Counted from the first letter of the stretch, positions 13,701-24,334 are shown. The stretch: DNA of 64,000 nt from Lineus longissimus (GCF_910592395.1 NC_088322.1:6197431-6261430), one strand, 5' to 3'. Translations and numbers: made by a program. Notes: generated by a model not told the origin, from the letters alone.

Positions 13701-16700
13701 CAGATCTAGTGATGAAAAACAACCAGACAGTGTACATTCTAGAAGCAGATCTAGAGATGAAAAACAACCAGACAGTGTACATTCTAGAAGCAGATCTAGA
13801 GATGAAAAACAACCAGACAGTGTACATTCTAGAAGCAGATCTAGAGATGAAAAACAACCAGACAGTGTACATTCTAGAAGCAGATCTAGAGATGAAAAAC
13901 AACCAGACAGTGTACATTCTAGAAGCAGATCTAGAGATGAAAAACAACCAGACAGTGTACATTCTAGAAGCAGATCTAGTGGTGAAAAACAACCAGACAG
14001 TGTACACACTATTGAAATCCTTTTGGTCAACACTTAGTGACACCTATAGGTAAACACTTACATCAACCATGACAACATTTTCTGACTCGGCTGCAATCAT
14101 TAACGGTGTCTTTCCCTCCTGATTGTACTGCTCGATGCATGCGCCCTCTATCTTTACCAGTGACAACAACTGGGGCAGCTGAGTTAAACCTGGAAAGTGT
14201 TGAATAAAGTGTTGAATAAGAATTCTAAGACTGACACAAGTGCAATACAAAGCATGGCATATGCCCCCCCCCCCTCCCCCTTCCCATACTCTGTGCATCC
14301 AGGCCTAAAAATAGAGCAGTGCCAAAAAATAGTTGGATTACAGTTTCTCTTAAATTCCCCCTCCCCATAGGATGTCATGCAATATTGCTGACGTTAAAGG
14401 AAAACACTTTCAATAGTAACCCTATGTATGTATGTTATACAGTGTTGTTTAGCTCAGATGATTGGCTAACCATTCCCTCCGAGTACAGGCTAAAACACGG
14501 ACTGGCGTTGTGTGGGCGGAACGAAGTAACTTCCCAAACGGCGAAATTACCATTGCGTACGCTGTCTCATCGATCGATGAGACCCAGTCCTGGAGTTGAA
14601 GACCACTCTTGCCAAAGGCCGAGACCCGTACCCAAAGGGTTAAAAGTTAAACAATACTCACCCTGTCTTGCTATTACATGGATGAGATAGTCACCGTGGC
14701 GATTAATCTCTTGGTTCACATCAAAGGCCAGACTCTGCAGCTTGTTCTGAAGTTCATCATAATCCTTTGATGATGTCGCCAACATGAATATCGTCTCCTT
14801 GTCGTGCATGCTCACTGGTTTTAGAGACTGGCACAGATTGGCAAATTTTCCGCCACGGAATTGTGGTGCCAGCTGACGGCGGAGCCTTGGATCAAAACAC
14901 AACTGGCTGGCTGTTCTCCCTAGAACAGATATGTCATTGTATAAAAATTACAACTTTTTTCAAACGAAAAACTCGCAGTGTCAGAGGTAAAATATCTCGG
15001 CAGAGAATACGCCAATTCTTTACTGATCATTCTGCCTAGAATGTAACATATAATGACTACGTCACTTTGTCATAAATCGGTAAGGTTTTTGAATCGAAAT
15101 GCACATTTTCTAGAAATTGACGGTTTAATCCCACCCGGACGGCTTGCTTCGATGCCGTTTTCGTTGATGACGTCATAACATGAACATTTTCGCGGTCGCG
15201 GTGCTTTACATTCAGCAATTTTAGAATAAATTTAATCAAAAATGGAAAATTTGAGCTTTACATTTGTGTACGTAAATGGTATCATTGGTCTAAAACATTT
15301 AAGGGGCCATCCATTTGGTACGTACACACTGAGGGGAGAGGGGGTTTGATACCAATGCCTACGGGGGAGGGGGGGTTGAAAACTAAAGTGAAATCATTGA
15401 CGGTTGGGGAGTCATACAAATACACCAGTACACCAGTATACACCTTTCCAGAAATGGGGCGCTGAGTGTCCGAAATAGTGATGTCATAAGGGGAAACTAG
15501 GCCTTATGGTGGAGGGACAGAGGAGATAGTCATGGTTGACCAACACACTTGAATGCCTTTAATGACGGACAAGGGGGAAAAAGTTAGTTCCAATGCAAGC
15601 CACTAATTTCGGGAAGCATGTATAAGGGGTTGTTCATGCGAATGTGTATGTTAACCAGCAATAGTGGGTGGAGATGAAATAAGAATACAGCAAAAGGGGT
15701 TGGGGATTTGAGATTGATATACCCACTGAAAGGGGTGGGGTCTATTGAAAACTCACAGACACACGTAACTGAGGGTGGCCGCCCTGGAGTCCATAATCAT
15801 TGTAGAGTTTTAACAAAATACTAAAACTACCTACCAAAATGTTTCAATATCAAAGAAAATGAATTCTACAAATAAACTCCAAGTCAAAGTTCTGCTGCTA
15901 ATAAGCCATTCCCTACAAATTTGCATGGAGTTCTCCTGGCTGACAATATTCCGAATATGACCAGTATTCACGTGAAGCTTAAAACAATCTCACAAATCAA
16001 CATGCTCTGTTGAACATTTAGGTCACTCAGTCAATGAATAATGTATTTTATTGACATACAGGTATGAATTGAGATCAAACTGTTTACTTTTCACTAGTGA
16101 CCTCTATTGTTGTCTGTCGTGTCCACAGAACCAGGATATGACTATGAGCAGAAACAGCTCACTCACTGATACAGCTATGAGCAATGTTTGCAGTAGCAGT
16201 AGAGATATCATTGGAAAAGTGAGATGTTACCCTCCTTTGTTGTTCAGAGGAGATAAACCTATACTGTAGAACCTCTCCATTAAGGACACCCTCGGGACTG
16301 ACAAGTGCTGTCCTTAATAGAGAGGTGTCCTGAATAGAGAGGTCAAATTGACTGGAAACAACCCATTTGCTCTCTATTAAGGACACCCTCGGGACTGACA
16401 AGTACTGTCCTTAATAGAGAGGTGTCCTGATTAGAGAGGTCAAATTGAATGGAAACAACCAATTTGGGACCAAACCTAGTGTCCTTAATTGAGAGGTGGT
16501 GCTGCGGTGGTGGGGAAGATGGTGGTTTTGCCAGATGCACGTGGCTGCACAATAATACCAAGAAGGCCCCGGTCTGGAACGTTTCGACGGCCCGGTAGTC
16601 AAGAGGTTAAGAAAGAGAGACTTACCATATTTATCAAGTATTTTCTGTGAGACACCCGCCGAGATGAGATATGACACAGCTTCATAGTTCCTGGCCAGAC

Positions 16701-19655
16701 ACGCCAAGTGCAGCAGACTGCAGCCATTCTCAAAGAGCTGATCAATACCTAGGGGAAAAAAGAGACGATAAGATATCTCATACCTCAAGCGAGATTGTGC
16801 GAATATGATTGGCTGAGACACGCTAAGTGACCGTGTGGAATTCGCAATGTTGCAAGCTCTAGCTGGTCGACAATTCACCATGTCTCCCGGCTGGGTTACA
16901 GTTGTGGAATCTTCAGCTTCGCCACCTCTCTGCTGCTCATGAACAACTTCTGTCTCGGCCCTGGGCCAAAGAAACTGCCAGGGGAAATATTCAAACAGAA
17001 ACGACGGCATAACAAGACAAAGTCACACCGAAACCCTTGTTGTGCAAGCACTAAGGAACGTTTGACGTGGCGCCGCTGGCGATCACAGAAAGAATCAGAA
17101 AATGTGTAGCGTTTCATCTTTCACAACGTTCTCTTCTTTCCATTCTAAAACTTTTCAGTTAATTTAGTGATTAGTTTTTGCCAAACGGATTAACATTTCT
17201 GATTTTGAAGTGAACTTCCGATTTTTCAAGAATGCATACAGTTTGTACCAAAAAGTACGCCACACTTGCTGTTTCGACAGTAAGTATTATCCTAATTCAA
17301 TAGAAGTGTCTTCTTAAAATAAACAACCAGAGTCATTGGTGTTTCAACCGAGGCATCTGGCCCATTTTGATCTTGGACATTAACACAACAAAACACCAAA
17401 TTAAGCCGTTGCCAGTGGTCATTGCCAAATAATGTAATTTTTCATGTTTGGCCTAAATGTTCTCTTGAGGAAATATGTACTGTACAATTTATTTACCATC
17501 AAAAGTACAGAGGGGAGCTTTGTATAAACCCAAAAAATCCATTCTCCCAAATATTTATAAAATTGCCAACATAGGCTTATCTCAGAGTGTCCTTCCTGGT
17601 TGATATCAAAAGGTCTAAACCAACATGCATGGCAGGCGAGGCCGTATTACCTTGAAATTGTGCCCATTTGGAAGTTTTTGGCGATGGGTAATCGCCTAGA
17701 TGGTATGGTAGGGGCAATACAACAAAATAGAACTTACTTATGATCCTGGAGTTGACAAGCGTCTCGAGAACACGGACAGGACCACATCGCACCACAAGTT
17801 TACAAATGTCCAGCACCGATCTCCTCAAAGAGGTTGCCTGATATGCCTCCACAAGTAAACTCTTCAGCGTGTTTTGGTCTGGCCAGAGAGATCCAAATTC
17901 CACAACATCGTCTCCGTGTTTGTAGGGGTTAAAGGTCAGGTGTGGCCGCCAGAATGTGTTACAGATGTCGTAACAGATGTCAGCATCTGATTTTCGATTT
18001 GCGATGAGACTGTGCGTAGAGGAACCATCACCTGACAAGCCTAAAGATGCATTTGTATCAACCCGGGCACGTCCCTCAGAAAGATAAGGTTTTTGGTTGA
18101 AGTTTGAAGATGGAGGCACCATCACAGAATAAGCTTTTTTCGGTTGACTTCGACTAAAGTGTGGCCTCATGACAAACGAATCTTCTTCAGTTCTCTTCAG
18201 AGTTACTTGGGACATGTTACCAGAACACGATGGACCCATTGTTGGGTTACAACCATGATTACCTCTGCCTGTTTGGCATGCTCCAATCTGTGACGATGCA
18301 TAACCATGGTTACCTCTGCCCATTTTGGACGTTCCCCCGATAACAGAAGAAGCATATTCACTTCTAGCTGCAGTTGTTTGGGACACACCAATCTGTGAAG
18401 AGGCATAGCCAGGGTTGCCACGACCATTCATCAACGGAGCCAGATTTCCATATCTTTGAGGAGTCTGCGTGGAAGGGACATTCTGTGACGATATGTTGCC
18501 ATTGCTCCAAGGCAATATGCTAGCTACGCTGCATGTTTGTGGAATTTGGGTAGTTGGCATAACCTGTGTAAACAGTTGGTCGCCAGTTGACGACCTGCCA
18601 GACTGTGGTATTTGCGTCGTCACAACAGACTCCAGCGCTGGCGACATTGGGCGCATCATATTTGGCATCTGCGATGACCGCACAGGATTTTGCGCAGCAG
18701 GAATAGAGACAAACTCAAGTTCTTTTTCCAAGTTTCGTACTTCATTATCTCTATCATGTCTTAACGATGGTATTTTATCTATCGTATTATGTCGTATCTT
18801 TTCCACGGTTGAATTCTTATTCCCCATTTGGACACGTATATCATAACATTCCCGATGTCTAGTCCTACGTCTCACTGGTTCCTCCTTGTTAAGATACGCA
18901 CGGACACTTTCCAATTGACAGCTCCGTGTCAACAGGAAATTTATGCGTCGCTCCTCAGATGATGTTCGAATGACCAGGCTTCGAATTTGTCCGTTACGAG
19001 CGCGATAAGTTGTGCGCGGAGTTCGTGTGGGACTCTGGTATGGGTCAAGGTCAGAATCAGAAAAGATTCCTGAACTGTCTAAGGTGTCGAAGACTCGATC
19101 TGGTACGATTGGTACTTCTGAAAAGAGAAATTACAATTATTTACAAAACAGAATGCAGAGGGAATTATCTTTCTTCAGAGGACATGCAGCATTCATGTTC
19201 AACTGAGAAAAATTGGTGGTTATTGTTTGGTTGTTGCTTTGAAAATCCAGTCTGACACACATTATTCTTTTTAGGCCGGATCTATTTGGCAAGCTGCTCG
19301 CCGAACAGGCATCTTTTTTTGTCCTGTTTGGAGAGCCGCTTGCCAAACAGCACTAAAAAGCCACCCTGATCGGCCAGCCGGGCTTGCCAAACAGGTAAAA
19401 AATCTACCCTGTTTGGCGAGCTGGAGACTTTACTTTAATATTAATGAGTTCGGCTCTCCATTCAGGACAAGAAAAAGTCGCTGTTTGGTAAGCCGGGCTT
19501 GCCAAGTAGTCACTTCCTTCTTTTTAACGCCTCTAACTAGCCAGCAGTAACGTACCTATATCCATCTTGGCACTCAGTTCATATCGTCCGATGAATATGG
19601 ATGGCCTGATTGGTCGGTTCGAGAGATTAAAGGTCACAACCTTGGGAGGAGGAAT
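1743..19655 (-). CDS. Large ankyrin-repeat protein gene, 17 exons traced, 3'-partial
   Basis: Exons in transcript order: 19556-19565 (possibly to 19655), 17738-19117, 16626-16748, 14662-14919, 14062-14189, 12462-12565, 11741-11897, 11524-11618, 10591-10722, 9830-9947, 9300-9370, 7913-8018, 6994-7068, 6334-6541, 5926-6125, 5230-5470, 1743-1951. Each has AG/GT borders and all phases agree, giving about 1205 codons with no stop. Residues 1-463 lack ankyrin motifs. After that come about 12 ankyrin units, recognisable by cores such as CSLLHLACLARN, KTPLMIAAESEN, CALHYAAKNNN, RTALAMAAIVGH, LPLHHAVKYDH, TVLHAACFRGH, TALQVAAEKG, TPLMVACRFAY, RTPLHRALETGD and LSPLHLACKLG. An acidic insert (SDYDDDLGDGESDTDSG) follows unit 10. 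Ankyrin repeats are protein-binding scaffolds; the partner is unknown. The last visible exon ends in phase 0 at a GT donor, so the gene continues beyond the left edge and the family cannot be named. Confidence 0.85.
2025..2787. mobile_element. CTCACCGTATA-ended element built of two modules
   Basis: The left end TGTGCTCACCGTATAGATA pairs loosely with the right end ATAGACTCCCCTACGGTGAG. Inside, a 300-bp module is present twice: CCTTGAAAAGTATGTCAAAT at 2152 and CCTTGAAAATTAGGTCAAAC at 2463; TGGCCAAGTCAAGAATC at 2306 and 2607; the GCGGTTAAGAAA block at 2401 and 2687. Related pieces occur at 20575-20745, 24335-25170, 41238-41500, 51855-52480 and 62826-62965. Confidence 0.8.
3480..3720. repeat. Related ACAAGAGGCC repeat, partial
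   Basis: Starts AACAAGAGGCCGGAGGGCC, includes AGCTGAAATAAATGTGTCAA and CTTGAAAAGTAGGTCAAATC. A second copy is at 42620-42870. It resembles modules of the element at 2025. Confidence 0.65.
3718..4165. mobile_element. MITE with CCACCTATCA inverted ends and internal palindrome
   Basis: The left end TAGTCGTACTTCCACCTATC pairs with the right end GATAGGTGGAACTACGACTA. The CACGGGG motif follows or precedes each end. Inside lies a perfect 30-bp palindrome, ATTAGCCCCATCGAG and its complement, at about 3818-3848. Subterminal CCCGTGT motifs recur several times. It is 5' of ankyrin exon 5230-5470 on the plus strand, inside an intron. Confidence 0.8.
5078..5216. mobile_element. CCTCTCTATTAAGGACA-family MITE, degenerate copy
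   Basis: It shares CCTCTCTATTAAGGACACTAG-type blocks with the copies at 9597, 12266, 16263, 58433 and 61855. It ends about 14 bp from the 5' splice site of ankyrin exon 5230-5470. Confidence 0.75.
5604..5815. mobile_element. AAAGGGA-ended MITE
   Basis: Ends AAAGGGAGACTAAAGGCAGG and CTGTCTATATTGTCCCTTT are inverted. The middle (ACTCAGCACTAAATATATTC, GACGTACTGTGAGATGTGAG) is shared with 27838-28060 and 34516-34720. Confidence 0.88.
6586..6715. mobile_element. CCTCTCTATTAAGGACA-family MITE, decayed copy
   Basis: GGAACCTTCATTAGCGGACA and GACACCTCCCTATTAGGCC match the family ends; the middle has drifted. Confidence 0.55.
8646..8778. mobile_element. Palindromic MITE, arms about 50 bp
   Basis: CATGCACTTGATTGGGAACA and TGTTCCCAATCAAGTGCATG are exact complements; AACGTTTAC extends them. 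The centre is rich in CGTGACGTGACG. Confidence 0.9.
8984..9142. mobile_element. Palindromic MITE, second copy
   Basis: CATGCACCTGATTGGGAACA pairs with TGTTCTCAACCAAGTGCATG; same family as 8646-8778 with a longer centre. Confidence 0.85.
9597..9778. mobile_element. CCTCTCTATTAAGGACA-family MITE, full copy
   Basis: Ends are TACAGTAGAACCTCTC and GAGAGGTTCTACTGTA, a 16-bp perfect inverted repeat with a TA target. The interior is itself built of AGAGAGGTGTCC-type inverted blocks. Confidence 0.9.
10014..10355. mobile_element. TTAA-ended element with conserved 60-codon frame, copy 1
   Basis: Ends TTAAAGGGTAACTCGTG and TAGTATCACTTTAA fit a TTAA target as used by piggyBac-type elements. A minus-strand frame at 10076-10258 encodes 60 residues ([20 protein letters not shown] at its start). 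Other copies are at 15050-15270 and 53390-53722. Confidence 0.75.
11022..11513. mobile_element. CCCTATAACACCT-ended element
   Basis: Left CCCTATAACACCTGGAGG pairs with right CTAGGTGTTATAGGG about 485 bp away. The left part has a GCCCGATGACGCCCG direct repeat at 11040 and 11086. Confidence 0.7.
12266..12450. mobile_element. CCTCTCTATTAAGGACA-family MITE, full copy
   Basis: Same ends and interior as 9597-9778. It abuts ankyrin exon 12462-12565, only about 12 bp past the donor. Confidence 0.88.
12926..14008. repeat. 45-bp minisatellite, about 24 copies
   Basis: The unit starts ACATTCTAGAAGCAGATC and ends AACCAGACAGTGT. The inner copies (about 13456-13980) are almost identical; variants with GTGATG, GAGATAAA or GAATTAAA occur towards the low-coordinate end. 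Because 45 is a multiple of three and the unit lacks stops in several frames, long open frames appear on both strands (up to 259 codons), including an Arg-Ser-rich one. None has gene features. It sits in an ankyrin-gene intron, 53 nt from the 5' splice site at 14061. Confidence 0.97.
15050..15270. mobile_element. TTAA-ended element, copy 2, ends truncated
   Basis: Shares the core with 10014-10355. The 60-codon frame is intact at 15057-15239 (minus) with about 12 residue changes. Confidence 0.75.
15438..15622. mobile_element. TATACA-ended 190-bp element, free copy
   Basis: TATACACCTTTCCAGAAATG to GGGAAGCATGTATA. The reverse complement is inside the repeat at 46016-46305. Confidence 0.8.
16263..16500. 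mobile_element. CCTCTCTATTAAGGACA-family MITE with internal duplication
   Basis: The first 100 bp of the family are present twice in tandem (16263-16365 and 16370-16470). The right end is missing: it passes straight into another repeat at 16500. Confidence 0.85.
16499..16614. repeat. Repeat without the 190-bp insertion (empty site)
   Basis: AGATGGTGGTTTTGCCAGAT through CTGCACAATA and CCCCGG to CCCGGTAGTCAAGAGGTTAA. It matches both flanks of the filled copy at 46016-46305. Confidence 0.8.
17738..19117 (-). CDS. Large N-terminal exon of the ankyrin gene, low-complexity
   Basis: This 1380-bp exon encodes about 460 residues. The start is acidic and rich in Ser, Thr and Pro (DLDPYQSPTRTPRTTYRARN). 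The centre has imperfect repeats of the type GRGNHGYASSQIG, three or four units at about 18230-18430, and many TQIPQ-like pieces, so it is probably disordered. The last 100 residues look folded: they contain the segment ICNTFWRPHLTFNPYKHGDD, then a Leu-rich helical stretch that leads into the first ankyrin unit. Coding continues upstream of the first possible TTG to the acceptor at 19118, which needs one base from the previous exon. Confidence 0.8.
19268..19512. repeat. Cluster of TTTGGCAAGC / GCTTGCCAAA motifs
   Basis: At least eight variants of TGTTTGGCRAGC and its complement occur in both orientations in 245 bp, e.g. GCCGGGCTTGCCAAACAGG and CTGTTTGGTAAGCCGGGCTT. It lies in the first ankyrin intron. 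Confidence 0.75.
19556..19655 (-). CDS. Probable first or second exon of the ankyrin gene
   Basis: A GTACGT donor at 19555-19550 follows ATG GAT ATA G, in a good start context (GCCAAGATGG). It leaves one base, which is exactly what the acceptor at 19118 needs, so translation may begin at 19565. The same frame is open upstream to an AG at 19657-19656 and reads like protein (VVTFNLSNRPIRPSIFIGRY). The exon may therefore be internal, covering 19556-19655, with a start further upstream that I could not find. Confidence 0.5.
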
Positions 19656-20043
19656 CTAGGTCATTTTGCTGGAAAGGAACAGGGAAGGATCGAGGTGAAT
19701 TTATATCATGAAAGAGGGTAGGATGGTCGGATGAAGCACACAGGTATGAATTTTATTGCGACCGCCATGCCCATATTAGATTGTGGTTGCCCACAGGTTG
19801 GTAGCACACAGGTGGGCAATCAAACAGGCTCGGTGAATAAAGAGATGAAATGAACACCCATTCGTGTCCGCATTTTGAGGGTTCAATTCCACTGCAAACT
19901 GCCCAAAAAAATTGAGTGTTTTATTTCGGCTAATTTTGCAAATAACTGAGATATAACTGAGATTCACAAAAACAACAAGAGCAAAGCGAAACGTGGCATA
20001 TGTTGGACCTAAGGATGGCAACCGTGGCAGGTATATGAATTGA

Positions 20044-20345
20044 ACGAGGAACCTGCACAACAAAACCTGCCAATAGGGGGCCCTGCAGGCAAGTGGACCA
20101 TGGTTGTAATGAGAAAGCCATTTCCCGGGTCAATGATTATTGAATATTTCATCCCTTAATTACTCTACATGGGAAAATAGCACCAAAAATGTTGTTTTAT
20201 TGGTCCTTAATTCTATTTTGATGAGTTTTAGGCCTAGGGAGAAAATTAACAACACTTAATTTTAATGGAAAGTGCACTGGAAGTGTACCTTTTAGTACTG
20301 GTGCTGCCATCTGGATTTTTACTTCCGCAGGTTCCTCATTATAAC
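20044..20345. mobile_element. GAGGAACCTGC-ended MITE, copy 1
   Basis: Ends GAGGAACCTGCACAACA and CCGCAGGTTCCTCATT; interior CATTTCCCGGGTCAATG. About 300 bp, shared with 30669-30967 and 58829-59125. Confidence 0.9.
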
Positions 20346-20574
20346 AATGTGTTGTGACAGATGAAGTATTTATATAAAAACTGTGACTAAATGAGTCGTA
20401 ATGACCAGTAAATAAAAATATTGGGTCATTCCCCTTTTTGGAATAAGCAGTTCACCAGGTTTTACAATAATGTACTTGTAGAAGATCAACTATGGAACTT
20501 TCATCAGGCACAGGTTTAAGGGGTCGGTGAAAGGGGGGTGGCGACCTGCTGCGTGTTCTCACTTCAAAAAACTT

Positions 20575-20745
20575 GATTCAATTACATTTTCCCAAACACG
20601 TGATTTCTAGTTCATAGCTCTAGCAGTTAAGAAATGTGCCACTGTTTTTGAAACAGGATACAGATGAAGAAGGACGACGATGACGGATGACAACAACGGC
20701 CCCACGGTATTGTATAGACTCCCCTATGGTGAGCCAAAAAAAGAG
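20575..20745. mobile_element. CTCACCGTATA-family element, right end only
   Basis: TTCATAGCTCTAGCAGTTAA through GGATACAGATGAAGAAGGAC to ATAGACTCCCCTATGGTGAG. Confidence 0.75.
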
Positions 20746-21814
20746 TGATACAAAGTCATACAAATAATTGTTCCAATAATTTATAAGTTGTCACTTTATT
20801 TCGATACTGGTATTTTGATACACTTTATCCATTAAACTGCTGCAACATATCATTCATGTCATTAGGTTATATTGTAGTGTAACCGTACTGTATGTATGCA
20901 CTGTCTCTTCACACACTAGCAAAAGCAGTACATTCCTACAGACCATATCCCCTTTTAATATACTCCTCCTCTTTTTTGCTTCAATAGCTTTCTGCACTCA
21001 GTTTAAAGTTTTGATATTCCCCTTCTGAGATACGTGAAGCTGGAACCCCCTCCCCCACCCATATCAGATAATGTGACAGACTTGCCAAAACTCGCAGCAG
21101 AAATCCACCTTAAGCAAAGCTGCAGAATTGTACTCTCCTCACCAATGCAAGTTTGCTTAAAATAAGGTGCCAATAAACTTATTTGTAAATTGTAATTGTA
21201 ATTATACAAACAATTAGGCACATTTGGCTACTTACTGAATTATCTTGCCTTGGCCCAATTACACAATTTTGTATTATGGTTCTTCTTCCTTGCCAATGCC
21301 ATGTTCATGATTTATCATGCCTGAAATTATACAAAACCGTCTCATGAAAACAGCAGAAACTGTGACTGTGTGCCAGTTCACTGTGGAAGCAGTGACAAGA
21401 TGGATTACTTAAAGATGTTAATCCTATTCCTAGGGTTTGAACCTCTGGTACCTGCTTGTTCCCTCTCCATCGAGTGAACGTAGCCACAGCTCCTGAAATC
21501 TTGGTTATTGATGCCCTGAATACCCGTGGAAGTTGTGATACCACAGTATATGACTATTATGAGTCGTGACCTCTATTTGCTCATTAGGATTAGAGTTATC
21601 GAATATGCAATTAAACGGTTGATCACGGGAATCCCAAAACTTATCTAACACAAATCACAAGAAATACAAATGTACATGTACTTCCGAGGTTGATCATGAG
21701 GCCTATCATACAGGTCAGGTCAGGACTGTTTCAATGTGCCTATCCAACCAACTGTCAACTTCTAATCTCCTTGGGTAATAAACTAGATGTGTATTATCCC
21801 CGATTTCTATAGTA

Positions 21815-21922
21815 CAGTGAAACCTCCCTCAGCGGACACCTCTCTATTAAGGACCACCTCTCTATTAAGGACACTAGTTTTGGTCCCAAAATGGTGGTTT
21901 CGATTCAATTTCACCTCTCCAT
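21815..21922. mobile_element. CCTCTCTATTAAGGACA-family MITE, truncated
   Basis: Only the left half is present, from ACAGTGAAACCTCCCTCAGC to the CACCTCTCC block. Confidence 0.75.
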
Positions 21923-23297
21923 TTTTACTAGGAAGATCAAAGATTCAAATCGATCAAAATTTCACTTTCCCACCTGATCACAGGGTATTTTTAATGGTGG
22001 ACAAAGGTTTTAAAGCTTCCTCAGGTTCTTTGTCCATGAACAAACACCTGACCACCAAGTGTCAACAAAGTGAATACCAAATCTTGATTATCAAAGTACT
22101 TCAAATTATGGGTCATTCATGATAGCCACTGATATGGCTCTGAAAATTTGTCCCAAAGCCAGGCTTTTTTTATTGTTTGGCTCAGCAAAATTCAACATTT
22201 GGAATAAAATTATCCTTTATTTTTTGTCCAAACGTGGATCCGCCGATGTAAGTTATCGTAAAGAGCAAAGAAAAAAAAAAGAAGTTATTTCTGTCCCTGC
22301 CTCCGATGCTTACAAAGCAATCAAAAGCACTATTGTGACCCACCACGGCAAAATGGTTCGCATGTCACACAAGATGAGCCTAAAATGACACCAGGACATA
22401 ATGGAAGAAATTGATATACTCAGATTTCACAAAAGGCAGAAAATAGTGAAATGAACAACCGGTCCGTCTCAACCTGTCAAGCTCAAAGTGACATGCGACT
22501 CATTTTGCTGTGGTGTGTCCATTTGAACTTGGAGGAATTATACTCAAGTATAATTCCTCCAAGATTTGAAGTTGTCTCAAGCTACTTAATCATAGTTTTA
22601 AAGTTTTGACAAATATTTACTGAGTCTGAGTTATGAACTTGATTTCATCACTATCTAGTCTTCAGCAACATGTCGACATGGCTTATCTCATGCACACCTG
22701 CTTGCTACGGAGGATAATACTACTGCATCATCTTTAGAATGTTTTTGGCGGGAAGGAACTACATGTAGTGTCGTCTACTTTGACGTCCACCAAGTAAATG
22801 CATGTTCAATGTACAATTACTTCGTGGAGAACTATTTTGTCCAATTCAATCTGCCACACATGTGACCTCATTACCATTGTAGTTGATTTTTCAATATGGC
22901 AACAACGAATAGCATTAGAGCAACAATATGTAAATATCATTTCCAGGTAGACCCATGGAAGTTAGATTGGTAAATGGCAATATTATCAGATAAAATGCAG
23001 GCAAACTGACTCGGCCACAGCCTGAGAAAGCCAAGGATTTAACATGGTGAATTTGAGATTTTTTGTAAGGGCTGGACACAGGTGAGAGAACTGCTCAGGA
23101 GGAAGTGGAGGAAACTAAATAATTGAGGGCAGCAGGGCTGCACTTACAGAATAGGGGATAGGTCAAGGATTGCAACTATATGAGTGCAACAGCCTTTATA
23201 CATTAGGTCCAGGATGTAGGGCTACTGTAACTCTCTCACTGCCAGGAAATCATTTCACAACCTTCATTGGCTTCAAATCATTCCTCACTATTACCCA

Positions 23298-23478
23298 TAA
23301 GGCTGACGTTACATAGGCCTCATTCGTTCACTTCCCACATGTCACGTTCCAGCTTTACTTAACGTTCCTCGGTGAATGCACGGCCTTGTGGCATGCATTC
23401 AGTGAGGAACGAACGCATTAAGAGGAACGTGACATGTGGGAAGTGAACGAATGAGGCCTATGTAACGTCAGCCTAAGT
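23298..23478. mobile_element. Long palindrome, arms about 55-60 bp
   Basis: TAAGGCTGACGTTACATAGG pairs with CCTATGTAACGTCAGCCTAA, continuing through TTCGTTCACTTCCCACATGT. The loop holds a second, weaker inverted pair (GTGAATGCA / TGCATTCAG). Confidence 0.9.
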
Positions 23479-23684
23479 AATGCCATCCCTCTCCATTATA
23501 AACACTAAATGTGGACATAAAGCATGTACTCATAACAAATTTACTGTTATGACTATGATCTAACATGATAATTGATCGAAATCCATAATTGATGATATCC
23601 ATGAAATAACTATCAAAAACCCGGAAATAACATGGCCTGGGTTTCGAACAGATTTTAAATGCCTACACCGTTTGATATTTGTAA

Positions 23685-23890
23685 TTGTAGTTGAATTTGA
23701 AAATGTCCACTTCTGTACATACTAAATACAAAATTCAGCATTGCTGTTGTGGAGAAAGGTATGTTAAAAATACTTTCAAAAGTTTCAGCGAATTTGTATG
23801 CATTATAACTGCCCTACAGCGCGGTGTCTAACCTGCATTTCTATTTTCCTTGACCACAAGTAATTACGGACCAGCATACCTTTAAGACTA
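23685..23890. repeat. Dispersed TTAAAGG repeat, copy 1
   Basis: Shares CATTGCTGTTGTG and GACCACAAGTAATTACGGAC with 28905-29150 and 40074-40302. Confidence 0.7.
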
Positions 23891-24334
23891 CAATCACCTG
23901 TTACTCTTGTCTTGTCTTATCTAAGGACAAATCGATGAACTTTCTAAACATAAAGAGGATTATGGCGACCACAGGCAACAATACGAATGTGCATCAATAA
24001 AAACAATGTTATACGGACTATGACCAACATTCTTATCACCACTGACATCAAATACCATATCCAGAAATATTTGGAGCTGTAGGTTTAAATGATAAGTGAC
24101 ACTGGGTCATTTGGGATGAAGTGGTTGACTGTTTTCGCAGCTTCAGAGAGTGTAGCAGGGAAAACAGTATGCGTCCAGTTTATAATTTTTAGCCGGATGA
24201 TTAAAACCTGTGTGAACTACGTCAAGGATGACAATGCATCAATGTGAAGAAACGCAGGGAGGACAATCTTACAAATGCCTTTTTTATGATAAATAAAAAT
24301 CATTGCAAAAAATGAAATCACAGAAATAAATATT

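Noticed and set aside
12926-14008. CRISPR-like array
   Set aside because: Units are contiguous tandem repeats without unique spacers, in a eukaryotic intron.
12866-14053. Long open frames of 106-259 codons on both strands, including an Arg-Ser-rich one
   Set aside because: All are read-through of the 45-bp minisatellite, whose unit is a multiple of three and lacks stops.
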